Assembly: GCA_020059785.1 (NCBI GenBank)
Contig: JAGVBL010000354.1
Span: 1 to 10,982 of the forward strand
Reading direction: 5' to 3'
Length of the DNA: 10,982 nt
Source of the DNA: Ignavibacteriales bacterium
Lineage (GTDB): Bacteria; Bacteroidota; Ignavibacteria; Ignavibacteriales; Melioribacteraceae
A program made the position numbers and the translations under genes. Shown one piece after another: positions 1 to 7,673 of this stretch; positions within the stretch are counted from its first letter, which is position 1; every line of letters begins with the position of its first letter. Below the pieces are notes generated by a model. The model made no database searches, was not told where the DNA came from, and was given only the letters and a program-made list of their open reading frames with translations.

Positions 1-1
1 A

Positions 2-1630
2 GCAAAAGAACATCAGAAGAGAGCCGGAGATTTTTTACACGAATTAATTAGAATAAACGAAAAAATAGCAGAGGAGGAAAATAATAAAAGCAGATCCGAA
101 GCAAGTTTTTCCGAAACATTAATTTTAATTTTTGTTTTTGGTTCAGTAGTATTGTCATCGTTTATAGGATTGTTTATAGCAAACTATCTATCCAAAAATA
201 TAAAACAATTATTAGAGCGGATGGAAAGTTTGTCCGGTTTATGTATTGCAAACTTAGCAAAAGGAAGTGAGCAACTTGCCAACGGTGATCTGAATATAAA
301 AATTGTGACGGGTACAAAACATTTAGAAGTAGATTCAAAAGATGAGATAGGACAACTTGCAGAAAATATGAATAGGGTAATAACAAATACTCGGGGAACG
401 GTTTCATCGGTTGAAAAAGCTGTAAAAGCAGTAAAAGATACAGTAAGTGAAATTCATCAAATTGTGGATGCTTCATTAAACGGGCAATTAAAAACAAGAG
501 GCAATGCAAGTAAATTTAATGGAAGCTACAAAGTACTGGTTGAAAACTTAAACAAAACATTAGAAGCGTTTGCAGAGCCAATAAACGAGCAGAGCGAAGT
601 ATTATCGAAAATGGCTGAGGGAGACATAACAGTTAGAATGATTGGAGATTATAAGGGAGACTTTTTAGAGATCAAAAATAGTGTAAATAATTTAGCAGAT
701 TCATTTAATAATGCATTTGGTAAAGTAAGCGAGGCAGTTCAAGCCACAGCAAGTGCCAGCAGCGAGATTTCATCAAGCAGCGAACAGATGGCTGCCGGAT
801 CTCAGGAACAAAGCGCACAGGCATCCGAAGTTGCTTCAGCGGTAACACAAATGACCTCCACAATTCTCCAGACTACAAAGAATGCAACAACGGCAAGCGA
901 AAATGCTAAGAACGCTAAATCCCAGGCAAAAGTTGGAGTTGAAAAGATAACCGAAGCTAAGAAAGGAATGAACGAAATTATAAGCTCAGCCCAAACGACC
1001 GGCAAAATAATTAGTTCGTTAGCAAACAAAACAGATCAGATTGGCGAGATAGCACAAGTAATTGATGATATAGCCGATCAAACAAACTTATTAGCATTGA
1101 ACGCCGCCATAGAAGCAGCCCGCGCCGGAGAACAGGGACGAGGATTTGCAGTTGTTGCAGACGAAGTTAGAAAGCTTGCAGAAAGAACTACTAAAGCAAC
1201 AAAAGAAATTGCAGAAACAATTAAAGCAATTCAAAAGGAAGCTAAAGAAGCAGACGACTCTATGAATGTAGCCGGAAAAGTAGTAACTCAGGGAATAGAG
1301 CTGAATGCAAGAGTAGAAGAAGTACTTGTAAAAATAAATGAGAGTGCTGAGAAAGTAGCGATGGAAATAGATCAGGTAGCAGCAGCAAGTGAAGAACAGT
1401 CAAGTGCAGCCGAACAGATTAGCAAGAACATCGAATCGATATCGGCTGTAACACATCAGTCGGCAAGTGGAACACAGCAGATAGCAAGAGCCGCCGAGGA
1501 TTTGAACAGGTTAACGGAAAGGTTGCAGAATCTTGTAAGTCAGTTTAAGATAGATAATGAACAAAAAACAATAACGAAAGACCGCTCCAGCTACGGAGTA
1601 AGACAGAACGGAAAAATCGTTCACGTATAA
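2..1630 (+). CDS. Methyl-accepting chemotaxis protein, 5' end cut by window edge
   Basis: Chemoreceptor that passes a stimulus to CheA/CheW at the inner membrane. The frame is open from base 2, so the TTG at 152 is not the start; the real start and most of the periplasmic or ligand domain lie outside the window. In the visible 542 residues, a hydrophobic membrane segment (about 40-60) follows a charged helix. A HAMP domain (about 57-130) comes next, with its DExG-type end DSKDEIGQLAENMN. Two HAMP-like units follow (about 150-195 and 195-240, the latter with MAEGDITVRM), then a long coiled-coil signalling domain (about 240-515). The hairpin tip is close to the family consensus (QTNLLALNAAIEAARAGEQG at about 360-379). 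The C-terminus ends RQNGKIVHV and lacks an NWETF-type CheR tether. A strong terminator follows directly. Identity is very secure; ligand unknown. Confidence 0.95.
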   Translation, partial: AKEHQKRAGDFLHELIRINEKIAEEENNKSRSEASFSETLILIFVFGSVVLSSFIGLFIANYLSKNIKQLLERMESLSGLCIANLAKGSEQLANGDLNIKIVTGTKHLEVDSKDEIGQLAENMNRVITNTRGTVSSVEKAVKAVKDTVSEIHQIVDASLNGQLKTRGNASKFNGSYKVLVENLNKTLEAFAEPINEQSEVLSKMAEGDITVRMIGDYKGDFLEIKNSVNNLADSFNNAFGKVSEAVQATASASSEISSSSEQMAAGSQEQSAQASEVASAVTQMTSTILQTTKNATTASENAKNAKSQAKVGVEKITEAKKGMNEIISSAQTTGKIISSLANKTDQIGEIAQVIDDIADQTNLLALNAAIEAARAGEQGRGFAVVADEVRKLAERTTKATKEIAETIKAIQKEAKEADDSMNVAGKVVTQGIELNARVEEVLVKINESAEKVAMEIDQVAAASEEQSSAAEQISKNIESISAVTHQSASGTQQIARAAEDLNRLTERLQNLVSQFKIDNEQKTITKDRSSYGVRQNGKIVHV

Positions 1631-1653
1631 TTATCACTTAAAAAAGTGAATTC

Positions 1654-1683
1654 AAGAGCGGCGTAGTGCCGCTCTTTTTTTTT
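1654..1683 (+). terminator. Intrinsic terminator after the chemoreceptor gene
   Basis: A perfect 9-bp stem, AAGAGCGGC (1654-1662) with GCCGCTCTT (1668-1676), closes a 5-base loop GTAGT and runs into about ten T residues. It starts 24 bases after the TAA of the chemoreceptor. A second, weak AT-rich hairpin (TCACTT 1634-1639 with AAGTGA 1644-1649) sits just before it. It separates the chemoreceptor from the kinase gene downstream. Confidence 0.9.
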
Positions 1684-1825
1684 GATCACCTTCTAATTTT
1701 ACATTAGATAAAACATATTGTAATTTGAAACAAGAGTTCTTTCGAATACAAATCTTTATTATTTTTGTTCTGCTATAATTAGTCAACTATAAAATTCATT
1801 TTTCGGAAAAGTAGATAATTTAGTA

Positions 1826-2515
1826 GTGGACGATCTAATACAGAATAATAAACTTACAATTATTGGAAAATTAACTGCCAGCTTACTGCACGAGGTTCGC
1901 AATCCATTATCGGCAATAAAACTGAACCTGGATTACATGAAAATGAGCGAGAAGGAACTTTCCGGCGAAATTGTAGAATCAATAAACTCCTCGCTCGAAG
2001 CATTCGATAGAATAAACCATATAATTGCCGATATACTCGACTTTACTAAAAAGACAAGCGCTTCTCTCAAAGGCACCTCAATTAATAAAATAACTGAAAG
2101 AGCATTAGAGATTATTTATTCAACCGCTGCTAAAAAGGGAATTTTAATAGAGAAGCATTTTGATGAAAATCTGCCCCCGATAAATGCAATTGAAAATAAA
2201 CTCTTACAGGTAATAATTAATCTTATTAACAACGCAATCGAAGCATCCTCCAATAAAAGTAAAATTATAATAAGAACTGGATTGATTGAAAATTCAGACG
2301 TTCGTAAAATAAAATGGGAAGTTGAAGATTTTGGCTGCGGAATTAAACCGGGAGATGTTCAAAAAATTAAACAGGGATACTTTACAAGCAAATCCGAAGG
2401 ATCAGGAGTTGGTTTGATGGTTTGTAAAAGTCTATTGGATGAAATGAAAGCCGAATTTCTTTTTGATTCAGTCTATGGTAAAGGTTCTAAATTTTATATT
2501 ATATTCAAAGTGTAA
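1826..2515 (+). CDS. Minimal soluble histidine kinase (NtrB-like, no sensor domain)
   Basis: Sensor-type histidine kinase reduced to its catalytic core, 229 aa. HisKA carries the H-box LLHEVRNPLSA with the phospho-accepting His at about residue 22. The HATPase domain shows the N-box INLINNAIEA (about 131-140), the G1 box EDFGCGIKPG (about 167-176) and the G2 box GSGVGL (192-197). HEVRNPL is typical of the NtrB/AtoS/ZraS group that partners sigma-54 activators, and such an activator starts 14 bases downstream, so the pair probably forms one operon and phosphorelay. No membrane segment or PAS/GAF domain is present. The start is uncertain: GTG 1826 is the only NTG start before the H-box, the frame is open back to 1793 without another start, and no good ribosome binding site is seen. 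All three frames are closed just upstream, so a lost sensor domain is not hidden there. Confidence 0.9.
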   Translation: MDDLIQNNKLTIIGKLTASLLHEVRNPLSAIKLNLDYMKMSEKELSGEIVESINSSLEAFDRINHIIADILDFTKKTSASLKGTSINKITERALEIIYSTAAKKGILIEKHFDENLPPINAIENKLLQVIINLINNAIEASSNKSKIIIRTGLIENSDVRKIKWEVEDFGCGIKPGDVQKIKQGYFTSKSEGSGVGLMVCKSLLDEMKAEFLFDSVYGKGSKFYIIFKV

Positions 2516-2529
2516 TTAGAGAATTGTCT

Positions 2530-3921
2530 ATGGAACCGAAAATATTAATAATTGACGATGATGAACTTGTAGCTACTTCCCTTAAAAAAGTCCTGATAAA
2601 ACAGAATTATAATGTTCAGACGTGTCTTAATGCCGATGAAGCCAATAATATAACAGCAGAATTTCAGCCCGATATTATTCTTCTTGATATTTACCTTACA
2701 ACTCACAATGGAATCGACATTCTGAAAATTCTTAAAAAGAATTTTAGAGAAATTCCTGTTATAATGATTACCGGATACGCCGATGTAAAAATGGCGGTAA
2801 CTTCAATAAAGTCTGGTGCGTTCGATTTTCTTCTAAAACCAATCGATATTGAACAACTCTCTATAGTATTGGATAAAGCATTGGAGAATGTACGGCTTAA
2901 ATCCGAAGTGAACAGGTTAAATACGATTCTTGAAACGGATGAATTAACCAAAGAGTTTTTTGGTAAGAGCTCAAAAATCCAGAAACTTCTTGCCTCAGTT
3001 GAAAAACTTTCAAAGAGCAGTGATACAACAATATTGCTGGAAGGTGAAAGCGGAACAGGTAAAGAAGTATTTGCAAAATATATCCATCAGCAAAGTCCGA
3101 GAAGCTCAGCTCCATTTATTACAATCAACTGTGCAACAATTCCACGCGACCTTGCTGAAAGCGAATTGTTTGGGCATGAAAAAGGCGCTTTTACTGGTGC
3201 TTCACAAAAAACTAAATTAGGCAAATTCGAACTTGCAAACGGAGGAACTCTTCTTTTAGATGAAATAGGCGAACTAAGTCTTGATATGCAGGTTAAACTT
3301 CTTAGAGTATTACAGGAAAGAAAGTTTTATCGGCTCGGCGGAGAAAAAGAAATATCTGTAAATGTTAGGGTATTGGCTGCTACAAATAGAAATCTTGAAG
3401 ATGAAATTGAAAAAGGTAATTTCCGGGAGGATCTTTATTACAGATTGAATGTTGCTAGAATATTAATTCCTCCGCTTAGAGATAGAAAAGATGATATACC
3501 ATATATTGCATACTCACTTCTTAAAGAATTTTCTCAAAAGTTTGGAAAGGAAATTCATTCAATAGATTCCGGTGCTGTCGATCTGCTAAAGAATTACTTC
3601 TGGAAGGGAAATGTTAGGGAATTAAGAAATGTTATTGAACGGGTAGTCTTATTGTGCGAGGAAGATGAACTGAAAGAGCATCATTTTTCTAATCTTCTTG
3701 ATACAAAGAATTCTGATAAAGCTTCTGATGATAAATTTATCCTTAGCATTCCATCAAGCGGTATAAAAATAGATGTGGTTCTAAAAAGTCTGATACTTAA
3801 AACACTTCAAATAACCAACGGGAACCAGGTAAAAGCCGCTAAAATACTTGGTTTATCACGTAGTAAACTCCGATATCGAATGGAACAACTGGGTATAGAA
3901 GTAACGCGACAGATTAATTAA
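2530..3921 (+). CDS. NtrC-family sigma-54-dependent response regulator
   Basis: Two-component activator that uses ATP hydrolysis to open sigma-54 RNA polymerase promoters, 463 aa from the ATG at 2530. A TTG six bases earlier is a less likely start. The receiver domain (about 1-118) has acidic DDD near residue 9, phospho-acceptor Asp53 in IILLDIYL, and Lys103 in LLKPID. The AAA+ domain (about 143-385) has Walker A GESGTGK (172-178), the sigma-54 contact loop GAFTGA (219-224) intact, Walker B LLLDEIGE (242-249) and the arginine-rich stretch FREDLYYRLNV. A Fis-type helix-turn-helix closes the protein (about 428-458, with QVKAAKILGLSRSKLRYRM). The partner is almost certainly the minimal kinase 14 bases upstream. 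All catalytic motifs look functional. Targets are unknown, and the intact GAFTGA implies that the host has RpoN. Confidence 0.95.
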   Translation: MEPKILIIDDDELVATSLKKVLIKQNYNVQTCLNADEANNITAEFQPDIILLDIYLTTHNGIDILKILKKNFREIPVIMITGYADVKMAVTSIKSGAFDFLLKPIDIEQLSIVLDKALENVRLKSEVNRLNTILETDELTKEFFGKSSKIQKLLASVEKLSKSSDTTILLEGESGTGKEVFAKYIHQQSPRSSAPFITINCATIPRDLAESELFGHEKGAFTGASQKTKLGKFELANGGTLLLDEIGELSLDMQVKLLRVLQERKFYRLGGEKEISVNVRVLAATNRNLEDEIEKGNFREDLYYRLNVARILIPPLRDRKDDIPYIAYSLLKEFSQKFGKEIHSIDSGAVDLLKNYFWKGNVRELRNVIERVVLLCEEDELKEHHFSNLLDTKNSDKASDDKFILSIPSSGIKIDVVLKSLILKTLQITNGNQVKAAKILGLSRSKLRYRMEQLGIEVTRQIN

Positions 3922-4069
3922 TCCCTGTTTTCAGTTCATTTTACTGCTTTTAAAAAATTATTAATCTCCCTAAACATTTTAAAACTCTTTACGATAATAC
4001 TATAGAGATAATTGTTGTTGAAGAGAGGCCCAAATAATTTACCCTAAAGCCCGCATAAGCCCTTCAAAA

Positions 4070-4102
4070 AAGACCATGCCCCAAGCATGGTCTTCCTTTT
4101 TT
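4070..4102. terminator. Bidirectional intrinsic terminator between convergent operons
   Basis: A perfect 10-bp stem, AAGACCATGC (4070-4079) with GCATGGTCTT (4085-4094), has loop CCCAA. On the + strand CC and six T residues follow the stem; on the - strand the A run at 4066-4071 gives an uninterrupted T tract directly after the stem. It lies between the NtrC-like gene (+) and the hybrid kinase (-), which converge here, and can serve both. The rest of 3922-4208 shows no gene. Confidence 0.88.
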
Positions 4103-4184
4103 AATCCAAAGTAAAAACTCCAAGATGTTTTTGTCTTATGAAATGGCTGCTTAGAATAATTGTGTAGAGAAAAAAAATAACAAG

Positions 4185-4226
4185 CTTAAGAAAGAATCTT
4201 ATTCCTGATTAGTGATTTTTCTTAAG
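4185..4226. repeat. Inverted repeat across the stop codon of the hybrid kinase
   Basis: CTTAAGAAA (4185-4193) is mirrored perfectly by TTTCTTAAG (4218-4226), with a 24-base loop that contains the stop codon of the - strand kinase. It could form a loose mRNA 3' hairpin ahead of the real terminator. The arms are AT-rich and the loop is long, so chance is a fair alternative. Confidence 0.25.
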
Positions 4227-6200
4227 AGCTTTGTTAAGAACTTTTATCAGGTCCTCGCGATCGAATGGCTTATGTAAGTAGTAATTGAATCCCTCGCTCA
4301 AGAGATATTTTTCATCTTTCAATAATGCATAACCTGTTAATGCGATAAGCGGAATCAATTCATAACCGGCCATGTTTCTTATTTCTTTAGCTAAATCAAT
4401 TCCACTTGGACCTTTTCCTAAATTAATATCGATCAGTACTGCATCGTATTTACCGGTCCGTAATTTATATAATGCCTGATCGTAGTTGTTAGCACTTTCA
4501 ACTGTGCATATATTTCTCAGGAATAGATTAACAAGTTCGGAATTAAGTAAATTATCTTCGATACTTAGAATGCTTGGAATTGCTTCGGTTTTTTTAACAT
4601 TGCTTTTTTTAATTACCGGCTCAATAGCTTTCGGTTCGGAACCGGGTTTAACCGTAATGGTAAGATCGGAATTGAACATATTTTTTCTTAAACCCGGAAG
4701 AATAATGCTGAAAACAGAGCCCTGATTCAGATTACTTTTAACATTTATATCACCTCTCATAAGCTTTATCATCTTTTTCGCAACAGAAAGTCCTAATCCG
4801 CTTCCTTCAAAATTTCTTCTAATCCCTTCGCTTAACTGACGGAACTCTCTAAAAATTTTTGTTTGATCTTCATCGCAAATCCCTATTCCGGTATCAATTA
4901 CTTTTACAACAGCTTGAGGATTTCCCTGGTCGTCTTCCTTACTGGTGACTTGAATTTTAACTCCTCCAACGTTGGTAAACTTAATAGCGTTATCGGTTAT
5001 GTGCATAAGGATTTGCTTAAATAAATTTTCGTCCCCAACAGCACATATTTCATCATCAATTACTTCTATATCAAACGTTAAATTTTTCTCGGTTGCATAC
5101 TTGTCGTAATTGGTAAGAAAATATTTTGTATATGTACTGAGATTAAATTCAGTAAGACTGATTGGATAATTGCCCGATTCAATTTCTGCGAGGTTGAGCA
5201 CTGAATTTAGTGTAACCAATAATCGTTTGCTCGATTTTAATATTTTGTCTGTAATCTGAACATGATCCGTATCTATCAATTCATCACGTAATAAACTTGA
5301 AAACCCTATTATTCCTGTAAGCGGTGTCCTCAATTCGTGACTCATATTGGAAAGGAGGTTAAACTTAAGTTTATTAGCTTCTTCAGCACAATCGAGTGCC
5401 CGTTTTAATTCGAGCTCAATTTCTTTTTTAAATGTTAAATCGTCCTTTAAAATTAGGAAGTGGCTAATAGAACCGTTTTCATCCTTAATAGGTGATATAA
5501 AAACCGATTCCCAGTATTCATCGCCGGATTTCTTTTTATTTCTAATTTCTCCCCGCCAGTTATACCCTTGTTTAACCAGATTCCAGATTTCATTTTCCTG
5601 AATATCAGATACTTCTTCGTGATCAAGTAATTCTATTTTTTTCCCGAAGACCTCTTCGAAATAATAGCCTGTAATTTCTGTGAATTTTGTGTTGGTATAT
5701 TCAATCAATCCATCCGGGTTGGTAAGTATTACCATTGATGTAGAATTTTCAATAACGTAAGAAAGTTTTTGAATATGCTGTTGCAAAGATTTTTTATCAG
5801 TAATATCGCGGAAAGATAGGAAGGTAAATGTATTTCCGGGTATTTTTTCGGAATGAACTACAACCTGAACATCAAACTCTTTGGAATTATGCTTTAAGCC
5901 CTTCGATTCAAAAAAGTGCGATGTAGTATTTTCTATAAGAAAATTTCCGAGCTTTCTATTAAAATCTTTCCTGTGAGAGGGGGAAATAAAATCGCTAATA
6001 TTCCGGTTGTTGAAATTTTCATTAGCTTTGAATCCAAATAAAATATTAAACGCCGGATTACATAATAGTATTTTACTGTTATCAACAATTGCAGATGCAT
6101 CGGGCGAACTATAAAACGCCATCTTAAACAGGCGGAGTAGTTCGGTCGATTCCTGTGTAATATCCAACTTATTTATTAGTATGTCTTCCGGGCTTCTCAT
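4209..6200 (-). CDS. Hybrid sensor kinase, PAS-PAS-HisKA-HATPase-REC
   Basis: Soluble hybrid histidine kinase of 663 aa with no membrane segment. PAS 1 spans about 25-135 (DASAIVDNSKILLCNPAFN; ending FLSFRDITDKK). PAS 2 with its PAC tail spans about 145-262 (NPDGLIEYTNTKFTEITGY; ending LILKDDLTFKKE). HisKA has the H-box LSNMSHELRTPLTG with His288. HATPase has the N-box ITDNAIKF (401-408), G1 VIDTGIG (434-440) and G2 GSGLGL (466-471). A C-terminal receiver (about 543-660) has Glu548/Asp549, phospho-acceptor Asp591 (AVLIDINL) and Lys644 (LHKPFD). The 40-residue linker before the receiver is Lys/Pro/Glu-rich. There is no HPt or output domain, so the phosphate must go to an unseen HPt protein or the receiver must act on the kinase itself. 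The gene starts 11 bases after the stop of the upstream kinase, with weak SD GAGTGA, so the two are probably cotranscribed. Confidence 0.95.
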   Translation of the reverse strand: MRSPEDILINKLDITQESTELLRLFKMAFYSSPDASAIVDNSKILLCNPAFNILFGFKANENFNNRNISDFISPSHRKDFNRKLGNFLIENTTSHFFESKGLKHNSKEFDVQVVVHSEKIPGNTFTFLSFRDITDKKSLQQHIQKLSYVIENSTSMVILTNPDGLIEYTNTKFTEITGYYFEEVFGKKIELLDHEEVSDIQENEIWNLVKQGYNWRGEIRNKKKSGDEYWESVFISPIKDENGSISHFLILKDDLTFKKEIELELKRALDCAEEANKLKFNLLSNMSHELRTPLTGIIGFSSLLRDELIDTDHVQITDKILKSSKRLLVTLNSVLNLAEIESGNYPISLTEFNLSTYTKYFLTNYDKYATEKNLTFDIEVIDDEICAVGDENLFKQILMHITDNAIKFTNVGGVKIQVTSKEDDQGNPQAVVKVIDTGIGICDEDQTKIFREFRQLSEGIRRNFEGSGLGLSVAKKMIKLMRGDINVKSNLNQGSVFSIILPGLRKNMFNSDLTITVKPGSEPKAIEPVIKKSNVKKTEAIPSILSIEDNLLNSELVNLFLRNICTVESANNYDQALYKLRTGKYDAVLIDINLGKGPSGIDLAKEIRNMAGYELIPLIALTGYALLKDEKYLLSEGFNYYLHKPFDREDLIKVLNKALKKNH

Positions 6201-6211
6201 TTATCACTCAA

Positions 6212-7453
6212 TTATGAAATCAATGGAAAATTTAATTTAAACGTAGTTCCTTTTCCCGGTTCACTTTCAAAAGTGATTGACCCGTTGTGCCATTCAATCA
6301 TCTCTTTACAAAGTAGTAATCCAAAACCGGAACCTTCCTCTTCTTCTGTTCCGCGTGTTGATGAATGCCGGGATGGTTTAAAAATGCTTTCTTTTACATC
6401 TTCACCCATACCAATACCGTCGTCTTTTATACTGATTACAATAAAACCATTTTTAACTTCGCCGGAGAGAGTAATTTTACCATTCCGTTTAGAATACTTA
6501 ATCGCATTTGAAATCAAATTCCTGAATATGGAAGTAACCATATTTTCATCAGCAAGGGTTTCTAACTTTTCTTCCATAAGGTCAATAACGGAAATCTGTT
6601 TTTCTTCAAGTTGAATTTTTAATTGGTTAACAACACTAAGCATTGTGAAATGTAAATTGCATTGTGTCTGATTAAATTTAACCTGACCTAATATTAACCG
6701 GGACCATTCTAATAACCCATCAACTAAAGAATACAATCTCTTTACCGATGCTTGAGAATAAGTCATGTATGTTTTAATTTCTTCTTTCGGAAGTTCATCG
6801 AAGCAAGTATTAAGCGCAGAAAATGTTCCTAATAGTCCTTGAAATGGACTCTTTAGATCGTGTGCTATTATTGATAGGAGTATTTCGCGTTCATTTTTTT
6901 CTTTTGTAAGCTTGTCAACGGATTTTTCAAGCTGGGAATTAATTTCGGCAAGTGTTGCTGCCTTTTGTTTATAAAGCTGAATTTCGTCTTCGGTTGTTAA
7001 TATTTCGGAAAAACTTCCGGTTTCATATTTTGTAGTTATATCCCAGAAAATCCATTGCCTGTAAATATTTTGTGCTGAACTTAAAGGATAAGTTCTTAAC
7101 GCCAATTGTTTAGTATTGCCGAATTTAAAAACCGTATTAAGTACTTTATCTTCAGCGTAAACAAGGGCAGTTAGTGAACTGCTTAAACTAACTTCTAATT
7201 CACTTGTAGATTTTATGTATTCAATCAGGTCGAAAATATTTTTATTGGATAAATCGTTAACGGCAAGCTCCAGAAGTTCAAGCGCATTGTTATTCCAGTA
7301 AACAAAATCCCCGTTGTTATCAGAAATAATTAGTCCAAGGTCTATTGAGTTTAGAATTTTTTGAAGGAATCTAGCATTGTTTTGTGGTAGAGGCATCTGC
7401 TCAGAAGACCGGGAATTATTCGGGAATTCATCGATGTTTTGCATATCTACCAC
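6212..7453 (-). CDS. PAS sensor histidine kinase, N-terminus uncertain
   Basis: Soluble histidine kinase, 413 aa from GTG 7453; ATG 7444 is an alternative three codons later. A PAS domain (about 28-142) opens with ILNSIDLGLIISDNNGDFVY and ends WIFWDITTKYE. A coiled-coil helix (about 155-192) leads to HisKA with the H-box LLSIIAHDLKSPFQGLLG (His198), the HDLKSP variant common in Bacteroidota-type kinases. HATPase has the N-box RNLISNAIKYS (311-321), G1 KDDGIGMG (343-350) and G2 GSGFGL (374-379). First gene of an operon with the hybrid kinase, and the only visible output of either is phosphotransfer. The start is suspicious: neither GTG nor ATG has a clear ribosome binding site, and the frame stays open and protein-like for 31 further codons upstream without a start codon, up to an A8 tract, where a start-containing frame joins it (see the separate entry at 7454-7608). 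Confidence 0.9.
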   Translation of the reverse strand: MVDMQNIDEFPNNSRSSEQMPLPQNNARFLQKILNSIDLGLIISDNNGDFVYWNNNALELLELAVNDLSNKNIFDLIEYIKSTSELEVSLSSSLTALVYAEDKVLNTVFKFGNTKQLALRTYPLSSAQNIYRQWIFWDITTKYETGSFSEILTTEDEIQLYKQKAATLAEINSQLEKSVDKLTKEKNEREILLSIIAHDLKSPFQGLLGTFSALNTCFDELPKEEIKTYMTYSQASVKRLYSLVDGLLEWSRLILGQVKFNQTQCNLHFTMLSVVNQLKIQLEEKQISVIDLMEEKLETLADENMVTSIFRNLISNAIKYSKRNGKITLSGEVKNGFIVISIKDDGIGMGEDVKESIFKPSRHSSTRGTEEEEGSGFGLLLCKEMIEWHNGSITFESEPGKGTTFKLNFPLIS

Positions 7454-7608
7454 AAATAAACTTGAAAAATCAGCTTTTCTTAAGCTTTTATTTAATTCCT
7501 CTAAGAGGTTTTTACTGTTTGTATTATCGTAAGAAGGTGATTTTTTTTAGGGATTTTTTCGAATGAATGCAACATTTCCCCCATTAATTGAGAAATCGAT
7601 TGCGACAA
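7454..7608 (-). other. Possible frameshifted N-terminal extension of the PAS kinase at an A8 tract
   Basis: Read on the - strand, the kinase frame is open from 7546 down to 7453 and encodes a plausible helix (LLEELNKSLRKADF then SSLFVV), but it has no ATG, GTG or TTG before GTG 7453. Just upstream lies a run of eight A residues (plus-strand T at 7541-7548). The frame entering that run from upstream has starts at TTG 7608, ATG 7584 and ATG 7575 and reads MGEMLHSFEKIPKK. One extra A in the run would join the two into a continuous N-terminus about 40-50 residues longer. This could be a sequencing or assembly error, a real inactivating or phase-variable change, or transcriptional slippage. It may also be chance, with GTG 7453 as the true start. 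Most of the otherwise gene-free region to the left of 7609 would then be coding. Confidence 0.35.
7568..7583 (-). promoter_or_regulatory. Sigma-54-like -24/-12 sequence upstream of the PAS kinase operon
   Basis: On the - strand, TGGGGGAAATGTTGCA has the -24 GG and a full TTGCA -12 element at the correct spacing (8 of 11 consensus positions of TGGCAC-N5-TTGCW by eye). A transcript would begin near 7557, about 100 bases before GTG 7453. If the N-terminal extension at 7454-7608 is real, this sequence is coding (MGEMLH) and the match is coincidental. Confidence 0.25.
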
Positions 7609-7673
7609 AAATACAATTTTTTATTAAATCTTTTACACTTTTATCCGATAATATTCTGGAGGAAAATTAACAA

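Noticed and set aside
152..154. TTG as start of the chemoreceptor
   Set aside because: The frame is open to the left edge and the TTG lies within the membrane segment, so the gene is cut by the window rather than starting here.
174..1029. Minus-strand open frames opposite the chemoreceptor (174-509 and 802-1029)
   Set aside because: They have low-complexity, hydrophobic products with no family resemblance and lie antisense to a well-supported gene.
1760..1767. TATTTTTG before the minimal kinase as a Bacteroidota -7 element (the same octamer occurs on the minus strand at 7613-7606)
   Set aside because: It fits TAnnTTTG, but no -33 TTTG lies at the expected spacing and such octamers are expected by chance in AT-rich DNA.
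1774..1779. TATAAT as a -10 element before the minimal kinase
   Set aside because: It is a perfect hexamer, but no -35-like sequence is found about 17 bases upstream in this AT-rich spacer.
2703..3220. Open frames within the NtrC-like gene (2703-2951 and 2897-3115 minus, 2960-3220 plus)
   Set aside because: They overlap conserved receiver and AAA+ coding sequence, have no ribosome binding sites and no recognisable domains.
4486..5601. Plus-strand open frames opposite the hybrid kinase (4486-4725 and 5347-5601)
   Set aside because: They are antisense to conserved kinase domains, with Ser/Leu-rich products of no recognised family.
7498..7508. CCTCTAAGAGG palindrome in the divergent region
   Set aside because: The arms are too close to form a hairpin and it probably lies in coding sequence (Leu-Leu-Glu-Glu) of the extended kinase.
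6273..7566. Plus-strand open frames opposite the PAS kinase (6273-6614 and 7384-7566)
   Set aside because: They are shadows of the kinase HATPase domain and N-terminal region; the second has an aromatic-rich product with no support.
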